In this document: positions 22,528 to 32,459 of the stretch, one piece after another
Numbering within the stretch: position 1 is the stretch's first letter
How the letters are laid out: the number at the start of each line of letters is the position of its first letter
Assembly: GCF_958979055.1 (NCBI RefSeq)
Contig: NC_084898.1
Location: forward strand, 22,422,102-22,486,101
Reading direction: 5' to 3'
From: Alnus glutinosa
Lineage: Eukaryota; Streptophyta; Magnoliopsida; Fagales; Betulaceae
Length of the DNA: 64,000 nucleotides
The notes under the pieces: generated by a model
Told to the model about the DNA's origin: nothing
The model's input: the letters and a program-made list of their open reading frames with translations, nothing else
Database searches by the model: none
Position numbers and translations under genes: made by a program

Positions 22528-25196
22528 AAAAAAATTTTCTTATTTTTTTGATAAGTTAAATATATATATTGGGCATTATAATAATTTTGGTACACTTCCA
22601 ATGAGAGCATATGTATTGTCACCAAACTAAAGAATAGGATTCCTAGCTATTCTATTCCACATTCTTTCATTCCCAATAATAGCTATTCATTTTCCTAGTA
22701 GAATAGCCATTTCACATACAAAACATGCCCTTAGTTGTTAAGAAGAATTCTGCCAAAAAAAGGTCCCTACGGGCTACGATTATCCCTTGCTGTGAATTAT
22801 AGATCTCAACTCTAACTCTCATGGTATCCATGTTAAAGTGACATCCCGTGGTGAGTGGTAACATTAAATTATGTGTTAGACTGGATACACAATAGTAAAC
22901 TCTGTATTATAGCATACAAAAACCAAAACAGAAGCAAATGGTAAAAGCACTGAAATTAGCGAACATAGCAAGTAGTTTTGAACTTTCTTCAACTCTCATA
23001 AACATTACTTCAGGTGTAACTCAATTTCAACTAAATAAGAAGGTACAAATTCCATAATTATTCTCGCTACCATGGTTTTAAGCATTTTAGAAACTCATCA
23101 AGCATTCACAAATAGATAAAAGAACTTCAAGGAAACTAACTGATAAATACGAGATTAAAAGATCATACCCTTGTTTTAAGCAAAATATAGGCAATACCCT
23201 TTCCAAGATGCATATGAGGATGTCTAATGACCCGAATTGCTTCAATGGAGGATCCCACATTGTCGATACTAGAAAACAACCGATAAAGTTCTTCATCCTG
23301 TAAAATAATGAAAAACAAACATATGTCCAGATTTCAATAACAACACATGCATAATTAGGAGCACATACATATAAAAATCAATATAAGTAAATTACCTTAA
23401 CATCATATGGGAGGTTACCCACAAAAACAGTTCTCTTGTTATCATAAAGTGAATCATTTTCCCCTTTCAACTTCTTACGAGGTGGGCATGCCCTGTCAAC
23501 ACGGATGTGATTTCCTCCAACCTAGAATCAGTTAAAGAAAACATCAACAAATAGTAACTTAAACTAAAAATTAAGATGGCACAAAGATTAAACTTCACAT
23601 GCTGGTTGCCAACACTTGAGATAAGAACATACCACAGCCATGTTATGGGACAGAGAAGCCTTAGTGGATTCCTCAGTTTTAAAAACAATGTAAGCATGAA
23701 CACTGCAATAGGAAGCTTTGTCAAAAGCAAAACAACACTGATTGAAGAAACGACAAAAAAAAAAAAAAAAAAAACCCTATAATAGCATCAACAACAAATC
23801 AAAGCAGTCATGTATCAATTATCAATTAAATGATGAAAATGAAAGACTTCCTTCTTCAGCTTAAACATAAATTCTATCTAGAAGCCATCAATAAGGAAAA
23901 AGCATATTGCCTCATTCACGTAACGATAGTAAATTTATTGGCGACTGCAAAAGATGAAATTGCCAAGACAAATAAAAAGAAAAATTATTTAGACCACAAA
24001 AAGAAAAAATGAAAAATTTAATACAGTAGAGCGAAGTCAGAAAATATATATATACGACCAACCAACCCAAAATCAATGGACAACATAAAATGAGTACCAC
24101 AAAGATTAGAAGCTTATAAAGCAAAACATTCAAACAAGTTAAATCAGTCAAACTAGTACAAAAATCCAAACAACAATGTGATTCAAAATCCTCACCTGTC
24201 AGCAGTTTCATTGATTTGCTTTGTAATGATCGCTTCCTTTCTCGGCCTTTTTGTCTGCAAAACAATAATCATAGGCATAAATCACATCTCTGTTTAATGT
24301 AGCAAAACAAACATATCCATTTCTCGAATTGTTTGAACACAAAATCATCATGGAACACTCACATCCAAGATGGGAACGGAGCGGATCCTCACAGACTCCA
24401 CCTCCCCAAATTGTTTGAACTCCTTAACAAGAGCCTTCTTCTTCAACTTCAGCGGCAAGTTCCCAACAAACACAGTCCTCAAAAGCTTGCTCTCGTCGTC
24501 GTAACCTTCCGGCGAAACCACCAAATCCTGCACATTATCCACTGTTTTCCTCTTCTCCCCGACAAGTTTCTTCTTCTCTCTCTCCTCTTCCTCTTCCGCC
24601 GCCACGCCGTACTTCTTCTCCTCGTATTCTCTCTCAAGCTCATCTCTCTTCCTCTTCTTCGCACCCAAAATAGGGTTCTCTCCGTTCGATTTGGGACCCA
24701 ATTTACAGCCTTTCCCTTCGTCTTTCTTCAATGCCCCATTGGACCCAGAACCTAAATTAGGGTTTCTACCCTTGTCGTCCTTAAACGCACCGTTAGATTC
24801 GGCTCCAACATTAGGTTTTTTGGGTTTCTCTTTCTTTGCTTTCTTCTCCCCCAATGGTGCCTCCGAAGCTTCAGCGATCGTATCCGAATCAAGATTAGGT
24901 TTAGGATTTTTCTGCTTGCCCCTATCCCTTTTCTTCTTCGGCTCACCGTCAAGATTAGGGTTTTCAGAGACGACGTCGTTGGGGATTCTGAGAGACTCAG
25001 CCGGAGCAAACCCGAATGATTCTTGAGGCTTTCTCCTATAGGGGTTGCTTTCAGAGAAAATGGAAAAGGCAGCGTTTTGGTCATCCGTGGCTTCGCCGAA
25101 TAGGTTCTTGAAAATACCCGACGAGGACGGAACGGCGTCGCTTTGGGGAGACTGCTCTGGTTCTTTGGCTTTGGTTTTGGGTTTCGGCTTTCCCAT
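20594..25196 (-). CDS. Nucleolar two-RRM protein, RBM34/Nop12-like
   Basis: Six exons on the minus strand: 25196-24363, 24254-24196, 23702-23633, 23521-23396, 23297-23169, 21052-20594; all GT-AG with consistent phase; 558 residues. The first 237 residues are acidic/basic low-complexity sequence with repeated NPNLG-type segments and KKRKR stretches (nuclear/nucleolar signals). RRM1 starts with TVFVGNL (241-247) and has HAYIVF (300-305). RRM2 starts TVFVGNL (352-358) with GKGIAYILL (396-404). The C terminus is very lysine-rich and ends in KKVKKFK. This order is that of human RBM34 and yeast Nop12, a factor in 5.8S/25S pre-rRNA maturation; a role in large-subunit ribosome assembly follows from the family. 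Intron 5 (21053-23168) contains a 1-kb Harbinger insertion. The last exon and intron 5 were tandemly multiplied downstream (14440-20345). The frame is intact. Confidence 0.95.
21431..21582. repeat. Two tandem 76-bp units in intron 5
   Basis: CCAAACGATTCCCTTCAC recurs at 21431 and 21507 with near-identical sequence between (one G/T change seen). Confidence 0.93.
21685..22730. mobile_element. PIF/Harbinger-like element with unrelated interior, 1,046 bp
   Basis: The ends are GGGCGCATTTGGTACG and, inverted, GGGCATGTTTTGTATG, with TTA on both sides (21682-21684, 22731-22733). Subterminal GAATAG/CTATTC motifs are arranged symmetrically. Between 21990 and 22450 the composition changes to normal coding-like sequence with open frames on the plus strand (for example a frame from 22229); the product is not recognised. 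It sits in intron 5 of the RRM gene. Confidence 0.8.
22477..22525. repeat. (AT)n microsatellite
   Basis: An uninterrupted run of about 24 AT units inside the Harbinger-like element. Confidence 0.97.
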
Positions 25197-25329
25197 TCTT
25201 CTTTAGGTTTTGGTTCAAAAGAGCTGCGAAAAGAGACGTTTGAATTGGTAGCGAATGAGCAAGTTTGAAGATTGATGGCGTGTAGCCTCGACGCTTTTTC
25301 TTTTTCCTCTTTATAATTGACAATTTTCA

Positions 25330-25954
25330 TCAAAATTGCAACAATAAGAAAAATATATTTATTTTTAAGTACATTATGGATTAAATATTTTAGTTATTTT
25401 ATTTTATTTTAAAACTCAACTTAGACCAAAGAAGTTAATTTAATTTTGATAATCAACGATTTTTGTAATCTGTAATAGTATTTCATGTTTTTGTACAATT
25501 TTTTTCTTCGTGATTACTATCTTGGTCGAAATACTGTGGGATTTTTTTTTTTTTTTTTTAGTTTATATGAATAAAAAAACTCTATTTTTTTTTAGCATAT
25601 TAGATTAATAATAAAAATTACTAGGTCTGATCTTTATTTCTGTTTAAAATGACATACGAGGTATTTCTACCGGCACACCCGACAAACCTCTATACTCACC
25701 TTTTAGAAAACAAAAACCTAACTTGGGAGGTGGTTTTTTTGGCCGTAAAATCACCGCTTATCTCAAACATTTAAATCAATACTAAGTGATTAGTTTAATC
25801 ATTTAATTAATATTTTTTTTTAATAATTTGCAAAACCCAAAAAATGGTCCAAGAAGAAAAGCTCTCTTTCAAACAAGATCGATCACATAGAAAAACACAT
25901 ACAAGTTTACAAAATGAATCTATCTTCCAAACAAGATCATCTCCAGTAACAACA
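25330..25954. other. Upstream flank of the RRM gene
   Basis: AT-rich; nothing recognised beyond homopolymer runs (T run at 25540-25559). Confidence 0.45.
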
Positions 25955-26353
25955 TTAGCCAATAATATTGCATGATCTTTGTAGGAAATTACGGCAAAGT
26001 GGGCAACTAAGATTTGGGCGCTCCAGCCAAGCATCAATGCACGGCACATGGAACTCGTGGTTGCATGCACTGAGAAAACACACGGCAGTGCATCATTCCC
26101 CATCCTCGAATTCTTCCAAGCAAATCACACGTACAGTCGCTGCCGCCGGCGCCATATTTAGACGTACGCCATAACAGGCCGGCTGCATAAGTTGTTCTAT
26201 TTCATGGCTCTCGATTCTTGGCAAAGCAGGAACGTACGTACGTAGAATGCAATCAATAATATTAGGAATATGCACCTGTCGAGTCAAGAAGCCACCAAAG
26301 TAAGTAATTGCTATATCAAGCCGAAAACCATCCTCGTAGCTAGGAGGATCCAT
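25955..26353 (-). pseudogene. RING-H2 finger protein pseudogene
   Basis: The minus strand has an ATG at 26353 (MDPPSYEDG...) and an 86-codon frame running into the RING finger: ICLEEFEDGE, then an in-frame TGA (about 26094), then in the same frame the rest of a C3H2C3 RING ([31 protein letters not shown]) and a natural stop at 25955-25957. The first zinc ligand is also lost: the codon expected to be Cys before V-I-C is CGT (Arg), a one-base change from TGT. Intact relatives are E3 ubiquitin ligases. Both lesions hit the catalytic domain, so the locus is very probably inactive; readthrough would still give a defective finger. Confidence 0.85.
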
Positions 26354-26397
26354 CGATGGTGATTATATTATACTGGCTAAACTTTTTTGGAAGAGGA

Positions 26398-26398
<1 letters not shown>

Positions 26399-26445
<47 letters not shown>
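26399..26445. repeat. Compound (TA)n(GA)n microsatellite
   Basis: About 12 TA units run directly into about 12 GA units, just upstream of the RING pseudogene. Confidence 0.95.
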
Positions 26446-26574
26446 GATCCATCCGATAAATACAGAGAGAGAATGAAAATAGAAGTACATTGGGATCGTG
26501 CTGCTATCCCTCCTTTTGGTGTCCTAATCCTGTTGAAAAGTTTGTTTAGGACGAAGATCGATCTTTCAAATTAG

Positions 26575-27105
26575 TGTGTCTGAAATTTTCATAAAAAATG
26601 AAGAGGTTGGGGGATCTACTTGTCTGGAGTAGATGGACGGCATCCTAGTCTGTTTCGGGCACTAGCTAGGCCCCACAACCAGTAGGTTTAGACTGTCCAA
26701 ATTTATTTTTAAATTTGGATAGTTTAACTTGAGAAAATTTCAATCATATTGTTTAGAGGGATGTTAAAAATTATATTTTTATCTTCAAATTATTCTACAT
26801 TTTTATCCCAAAACTTCATACATGAGTTTAAAGATTTCCAATTTTGAAAAGCTTTGCTTGTTTGAAGTTTTTTTTTTTTTTTTTTTAATTTATTTTATAG
26901 ATTCGTTCGTTTTTGTTTTTTTGTTTTCAAAAATTTAAAAATAGAAATAAAAAAATATTGAAAATTGTATTTGAATTGTTTAAAAAACAGAAAACAAAAT
27001 TCAGAAAACACGTTTGGAAAGTTGTCTAAAAGTAAATTTCACTCCAAAAACTTTTAAATTTATTTTTAAATTCATGTTTGGATGAAAATTTTGATGGTGG
27101 ACTAA
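26575..27105. other. AT-rich intergenic DNA
   Basis: No gene or bounded repeat recognised; T run at 26868-26886. Confidence 0.45.
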
Positions 27106-27384
27106 GAGTCCGTTTGAATTTTCGATTTCAGAAAGTACGATTTTAATATGTGTGATTAGAAAAAGTAATTTTTAAAAATGCAATTAAACGTTTAGAAAAT
27201 TATAGTTTAGTTTTTAAAATTAAATATTAGCCTTTAAAATTCTGCGTTTTCAAACAAACATCAATTTTTCTGCGTTTTCAAATCACAAATTTTTAAAAAC
27301 GCAATTTCCGAACAAAATTAACTTTCTATGGTTTGATTTAAAATCGCATTTTTTATTTACGGAATCGCAATTTCAAACGTACCC
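27106..27384. mobile_element. MITE of the 3777/29598 family, diverged
   Basis: It starts GAGTCCGTTTGAATTTTCG and ends GAATCGCAATTTCAAACGTACCC, with the family's TTTTAAA/GCGTTTTC motifs inside. The flanking TTA duplication is decayed. Confidence 0.65.
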
Positions 27385-27982
27385 TTCGACTAAATAGTCA
27401 TTCTTGATTATTGCTCAAAAGATAATCGTTTTTTTTTTTTTTTCTCTCTCTCTTTATTATTATTATTTTATTTTTTTTGGGCCACGATGTCGACTAGCAA
27501 TATCCCGACATTTTTATTTGTCTCAACTTTTTTTAAACCATAAAACAGAATTGGGTCAGAAATTATGGGCTAGCTTCCAAACACATTATACATTTAAAAA
27601 TTTTTAATTAACCAAATTTTTATAAAGCAATGAAGCATGCATCTTCATCATATTCTCTAAATTAAATGCATTTTGCATTTTATCTACTATGCTTATCCAA
27701 AGGAATAGGATCCTCTCCTCCTTATCCAAATATAAGTAGGTTGATGGTAGATGCAAGATGGTAGATGAATGTATAATTTTTTTTTTTTTTTTTTTGGTGT
27801 CTTTGCTTGAGTTCTTTTGTGTGTTGTATGGATTTGGATCCTCTATAATTATTTGTTCAAATTTGAGAGAATTTAGGCAAATGATTATGAAAGACCACTT
27901 ATAGGATCCATCTGACCAAATAAAAATTGGGCTGGCCAACTACTTATATGACACACCTGGTCGAATACAAATAATTAGTCTT
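27385..27982. other. Intergenic, low complexity
   Basis: T runs at 27429-27443 and 27778-27796. No coding signal. A weak relative of the downstream hairpin repeat occurs around 27835-27890. Confidence 0.4.
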
Positions 27983-28135
27983 CACAATTACCTGTCCGAA
28001 TTCTTTTAAATTCGGACAAATAATTGTAAAGAATTCTAATCAATCTTGTATTAGTTGGTAATCTCTCACAATTACCTGTCTGAATTATCTTAAATTCAGA
28101 CAAATTATCTCAAATGATCTAATCCATCTTATATT
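27983..28135. repeat. Two 94-bp direct repeats, each with a hairpin
   Basis: CACAATTACCTGTCCGAATT at 27983 and CACAATTACCTGTCTGAATT at 28077 each start a unit containing an inverted repeat (CTGTCCGAATT...AATTCGGACA). They lie roughly 180-330 bp upstream of the glucanase start codon, so they could be regulatory or the relic of a small MITE. Confidence 0.7.
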
Positions 28136-28236
28136 AGTGGGTTTAGTTAGCTTTAACAAGTTTGATGAGTTCTTTCAGCCAAGTTGCGTTTCTTTGCGTG
28201 TCTTGTTTATCAAATCACTTTCATACTATTTCACCC

Positions 28237-28243
28237 ACTATAT
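28237..28243 (+). promoter_or_regulatory. TATA-like element of the glucanase gene
   Basis: CTATATG lies about 70 bp upstream of the ATG at 28311. The position is plausible; the motif is short. Confidence 0.35.
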
Positions 28244-28310
28244 GTACTTTTTTTTTTGGGAACAATATTTCATCTTCTGATCATCAGCTTCCAATAATTA
28301 CTCTGTTTTG

Positions 28311-29351
28311 ATGGAAATGGGTCGACCTCTTTGTTGCTTAACAGCCTTCTATTTTCTTCTAACGTTGTTCAGCTTTGACACAGAAGCTGGAATTGTCGGA
28401 GTAAATTATGGGATGGTGGGGAACAACCTCCCGCCGCCGAGCCAGGTTGTCGCACTCCTAAAATCAAGAAGTATAACGCGGCTTCACCTTTTCTTCCCCA
28501 ATCATGATGCCCTTCAAGCTTTACAGAATTCAGGAATTGAAGTCATCCTCGGAACACTAAACCAGGATCTCCAAAGTCTCGGGAGCGACCCATCATTCGC
28601 CAAAAGCTGGGTTAACACCAATCTAGTTCCATATTCCAAAACTATCCGTTTCCGGTGCATATCGGCCGGCAACGAAGTCATCCCCGGCGACTTAGCAGCC
28701 TATGTTTTTCCAGCCATGGAGAATCTAAAAGCAGCATTGAATGCTGCTGAACAACAACTAGCCTATAATATCCCAGTAAGTACTTCAATGTCAACGTCGA
28801 TTCTTGGACTTTCATACCCACCTTCTCGAGGGGAATTTTCCGGAGATGTGATTTCGGTGATGAGATCAATAGCAGGTTTCTTAGCAGCAAACGGAAGCCC
28901 GCTGCTTGTGAATGTGTATCCTTACTTTGCATATGTGAGTAATCAAAAGCAGATTCCGTTGTCCTATGCACTATTTAACGGCACCAATGTGGTGGTGAAA
29001 GACGGAGAGCTCGAGTATAGAAACCTCTTCGATGCTATGACTGATGCTGTTTACTCGGCGCTGGAGAAGGTGGGTGGCGCCTCTGTTCGGATTGTTGTGT
29101 CTGAAAGCGGATGGCCATCCAAAGACGAAAATGGTGGCGCTGCATCAATCGCTAATGCCCGAATGTATAATAACAACCTGATTGCGCATGTATCGGGGGC
29201 ATCCGGTACACCAAGGAGGCCGGGGAATAGCACAGAGTCTTATGTTTTCGCCATTTTTAACGAGAATCTCAAACCTCCGGGAACAGAGCAGAACTTTGGC
29301 TTGTTCTACCCAAATATGACCGAGGTGTACCCTATTGATTTTGCTTATTAA
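28311..29351 (+). CDS. Glucan endo-1,3-beta-glucosidase, glycoside hydrolase family 17
   Basis: A single exon encodes 346 residues; the first ATG (28311) precedes a hydrophobic signal peptide with a likely cut after residue 26 (...FDTEA | GIVGVNYG). The mature protein starts with the GH17 hallmark GVNYG. The proton donor is Glu122 in SAGNEVIPG, and the nucleophile is Glu265 in VVSESGWPS. The C terminus ends soon after FGLFYPNMTEVYPIDF, without an X8 domain or GPI signal, so it is a secreted enzyme of the pathogenesis-related type that hydrolyses beta-1,3-glucan (callose, fungal wall). Predicted N-glycosylation sequons include N-G-T, N-S-T and N-M-T. Most plant genes of this group have an intron near the signal-peptide end; none is present here. 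The frame is intact, with no lesion. Confidence 0.96.
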   Translation: MEMGRPLCCLTAFYFLLTLFSFDTEAGIVGVNYGMVGNNLPPPSQVVALLKSRSITRLHLFFPNHDALQALQNSGIEVILGTLNQDLQSLGSDPSFAKSWVNTNLVPYSKTIRFRCISAGNEVIPGDLAAYVFPAMENLKAALNAAEQQLAYNIPVSTSMSTSILGLSYPPSRGEFSGDVISVMRSIAGFLAANGSPLLVNVYPYFAYVSNQKQIPLSYALFNGTNVVVKDGELEYRNLFDAMTDAVYSALEKVGGASVRIVVSESGWPSKDENGGAASIANARMYNNNLIAHVSGASGTPRRPGNSTESYVFAIFNENLKPPGTEQNFGLFYPNMTEVYPIDFAY

Positions 29352-29371
29352 TTACACGGGATGTGTTATTT

Positions 29372-29550
29372 CTACGTCATATTATCTTACATCAATTCTA
29401 TACCTTACTTTACATCAATTCTACACCAAGATACATTAAGTGTGAATCCTATGTATATAGGATTCACATATATGAAACTCACATGCATGAATCACACACA
29501 TTATATATCTTGGTGTAGGGTAATGTGATATAGAAAATTATTTCCCTAAT
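29372..29550. mobile_element. Stem-loop MITE just downstream of the glucanase
   Basis: CTACACCAAGATACATTAAG and, inverted, CTACACCAAGATATATAATG face each other; outer sequences (TACGTCATATTA / TATATCACATTA) also pair loosely. It begins about 20 bp after the stop codon and so may lie in the 3' UTR. Boundaries are approximate. Confidence 0.6.
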
Positions 29551-29597
29551 TAGACAGATGAAAAAGAAGTTGTAAAGTGATTATCGGCCTTGATTTA

Positions 29598-29912
29598 GGG
29601 TGTATTTGGAATTACGATTTCGTAGACAATAAATGCGATTTTAAACCAAATTGCAGAACATAAATCGTTTAGAAACTGCGTTTTTAAAAATTGCAATTTG
29701 AAAACGCAGAAAATCAGTTTTTTCAAATCGCATGTAAGTTGATGCTTTTTTAAAAACGTGAAATTTTAAAGGCTAATTTGAGATTTTAAAGGCTAAATTG
29801 CGATTTTGTCAAACGTTTAACTGCGTTTTTAAAAATCATTTTTTTCAAATCACACACTTTAAAATCATTATTTTAAATCACACTTTTTAAAATCGCAAAC
29901 CCAAACGGATCC
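29598..29912. mobile_element. PIF/Harbinger-like MITE, 315 bp (best copy of its family)
   Basis: GGGTGTATTTGGAATTACG at the left and AACCCAAACGGATCC at the right, with TTA on both sides (29595-29597, 29913-29915). The body alternates GCGATTTTAAA and TTTAAAATCGC blocks and folds on itself. Relatives are at 3777, 27106, 4440 and 31918. Confidence 0.85.
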
Positions 29913-29915
29913 TTA

Positions 29916-31179
29916 GCCAATTATTTTTCGAGAAAAATGCTTAAGTAAAAGAAGTATATTCTTTTTATCAAGTCAGGTTTTAATTTGTAAATTTACTTCC
30001 TATGGTTTTAATCTTTATAAAAAAAGAAAAAAGATCATTTCATTAGAGTTTCTTTAAATTTTTAACACCTTGACACTCTGGCTTGCCATGTAATGCCACG
30101 TTAGCATAACACGTCATTATCATGGTTTTAAAAAAAGTTAACAGCAAAGAATTAGAAACGGTGCGTTTTTTGTTTGAAAACAAAAGGTCTTTCTTCTTCT
30201 TCTTTTTCTTCTACTTACTCCCCTTCCTCTCTTAGCCCTCTTTTACATTGCCAATGCACTCAAAAAGGTGATGCGATCAGTATTGAATTTGAGATAAATC
30301 ACTATTAAATTTTAATTAAATAAAATTTTTTAAAATTACATTATATTTAGGAGATATAAATCCTACTTACAGCATTATTTATATGAAAATAAATTCGATT
30401 ATGTTGCACAATTGAGAGAAGTAAATAGAATTAATAGAATCCGTTGTGCTAATGGGCTTATCAGTAATTGCCATACCAACCCACTCATCCAAGCTCACCC
30501 AATTATTGGTACACATATTCTCTTTCACACCACTTTCATGCAACTTAAGCAATTTTCTTAACCACCTCATGAGCCCTGAATTTCAAGCTTAAGGCACGAT
30601 AGGAAGTGGAAGAACATGGGATAAGAACTAACGATAAGCAGTTTAGAACAAACCATTATTATAAAAAGCAATCCAAAACTAAAAAAAAGATACTTTTGTA
30701 CGTTTCCTCTCAAACTCTTGCCGATTTCAAGCCATTTATTCGATACATATTCATTTAAGCATCAGAGGCATCTCCTATCAACCCACACCGGCAAACTCTT
30801 TTGTATACTTCTATCCTCTTTTACTAGTGCTTTTGATTGATATTTTGACACTTGAGAAAAGCTATTCTAACAAAATCCGGTATATATTAGATTCTTCCTT
30901 GGACAATATTATAGGGGGAGGGAGCTAATTTCTACACCGAAGACAATTCAGTCTACTCTAATCGACTCTAGTTAATTGAGCACAAAATGCAAAAAATATA
31001 AAATAAAAAACAAAAAAATAAAACAAAAGTTGGTTCGAATCAAAATCTTGTCAATGATTACAATTAGTATCAATTCGTGTAGCTAAAACGGTACCTCTCC
31101 ACTCTTAATTCGAGGGGTTGGAGAATAATTAAAGGGCTACTCTTACTGCATAGTTTACTTTTACTTTTGGATTAAAAAC

Positions 31180-31184
<5 letters not shown>
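29916..31184. other. Intergenic, no gene recognised
   Basis: Mixed AT-rich sequence without a supported coding frame or bounded repeat. Confidence 0.45.

Positions 31185-31238
<54 letters not shown>
31185..31238. repeat. (TC)27 microsatellite
   Basis: A perfect dinucleotide run of 54 bp. Confidence 0.98.
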
Positions 31239-31242
<4 letters not shown>

Positions 31243-31917
31243 ATCTAATAGAGGGAATATTTGCAGGCAGTGACCATCACTCCCATATGAACAGCAAGTA
31301 TTGGACAAGCAATTGCCGGCCTAAAACTCTAAATTGAATGTGAATTTGCCAAGCTGCCACTTGCACCCATTTTGAAACACCAAGTAATTTTCTTCGATAT
31401 TCAATGACAACTACATTATTTTCAATGCTTATTGTTAGTTGACTAGGATCCCCAGAAGTAGTATTTAGTGCCGAGTTTAGTACAAAGTTTTTATTACTAC
31501 AGGAGTCAAGATCGAAGGAGAGGGAAAGAGTTCCCAAAGGTTTGTTTTATTCTTCATCCCTTTCTAGTCTTATTTTTCAGTATTAGATCTTCTCTTCTTC
31601 TCTCTTTGTTTGTTTTTTTCTTTTCTTTTTAATTGAATGGGAAAGAAGGGTTACAAATTAAAAGAGTTTCTTTCCCACTTATTATCCGGATAGAAAAGAG
31701 AATGGAAGATCATATGAAAATGATTTCAAAAACAAGATGTACGTAAAGCGGTCCATTTAACTAAAATATGTGTTCGAAAATTAGCACATCGAAACTCTAA
31801 CATTGTATGTAGTGACTAGGTCATCTCAATCGAGCATATCATGGGTTTCTAACATTGTATGTAGTGACTCTAACATATTTCAGTTACAATTTAACTTCTA
31901 AAATTATGTGCTTTCAA
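31239..31917. other. Intergenic, one unsupported open frame
   Basis: A minus-strand frame (31537-31277) lacks an ATG and resembles no family I know. Otherwise there is nothing recognisable. Confidence 0.4.
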
Positions 31918-32076
31918 AAAACCATCATGTTGCTTGCGATTTGAAAAATGCAAAACAATTTACGTTTCAAATCGAATTTTTTTAAAAGCACAATTCCAAG
32001 CGATCTATTTTTTGCGATTTGATTTCAAAATTGCACTTTTTATCTACGAAATGGCAATGTCAAATGCACTCTAAAA
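31918..32076. repeat. Partial copy of the 29598 MITE family
   Basis: It holds GCGATTTGAAAAATGC, TTGCGATTTGATTTC and ATCTACGAAATGGC, as in the family's right half. Degenerate, with no duplication found. Confidence 0.5.
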
Positions 32077-32459
32077 AAGTATGTAAAAAGTACATGCTAT
32101 TAAAAAAAACATGTACTTCTCACATACTAATGAATACACGTCATTTTTTTAGAGACCGAGTTGTAAGCTAAATAAGAAAGAGAAATTTCTATCCCTTTCT
32201 TATTTAATGCACTTGAGTTTAATTAATACATATCAAATTCAAATTCAAACTCAAATAATGCATTTTATTTCTTAACTTCCATAGACCAAATATATTTTCC
32301 TTATTTATATGGTCCATGAGCATTCCTAAACGCATCTATGGCACACATTTCCTGCATTTTTATATTTAATTACGACAAATGCTTGAAAATGCCATTGTTT
32401 ATGGGTGTGTTTGATCTATCTATAAGCCTTACTTTCCTCTTACTTAGAGACTTCCCGGT

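Noticed and set aside
22443..22630. Frames with long Ile-Tyr repeats
   Set aside because: Translation of an (AT)n microsatellite. The same holds near 39480 and 47010.
24333..24755. 140-codon plus-strand frame opposite the RRM gene
   Set aside because: Antisense shadow of the Lys/Glu-rich exon 1.
31277..31537. Minus-strand open frame of 86 codons
   Set aside because: It starts with TTG, not ATG, and shows no family resemblance or splice context.
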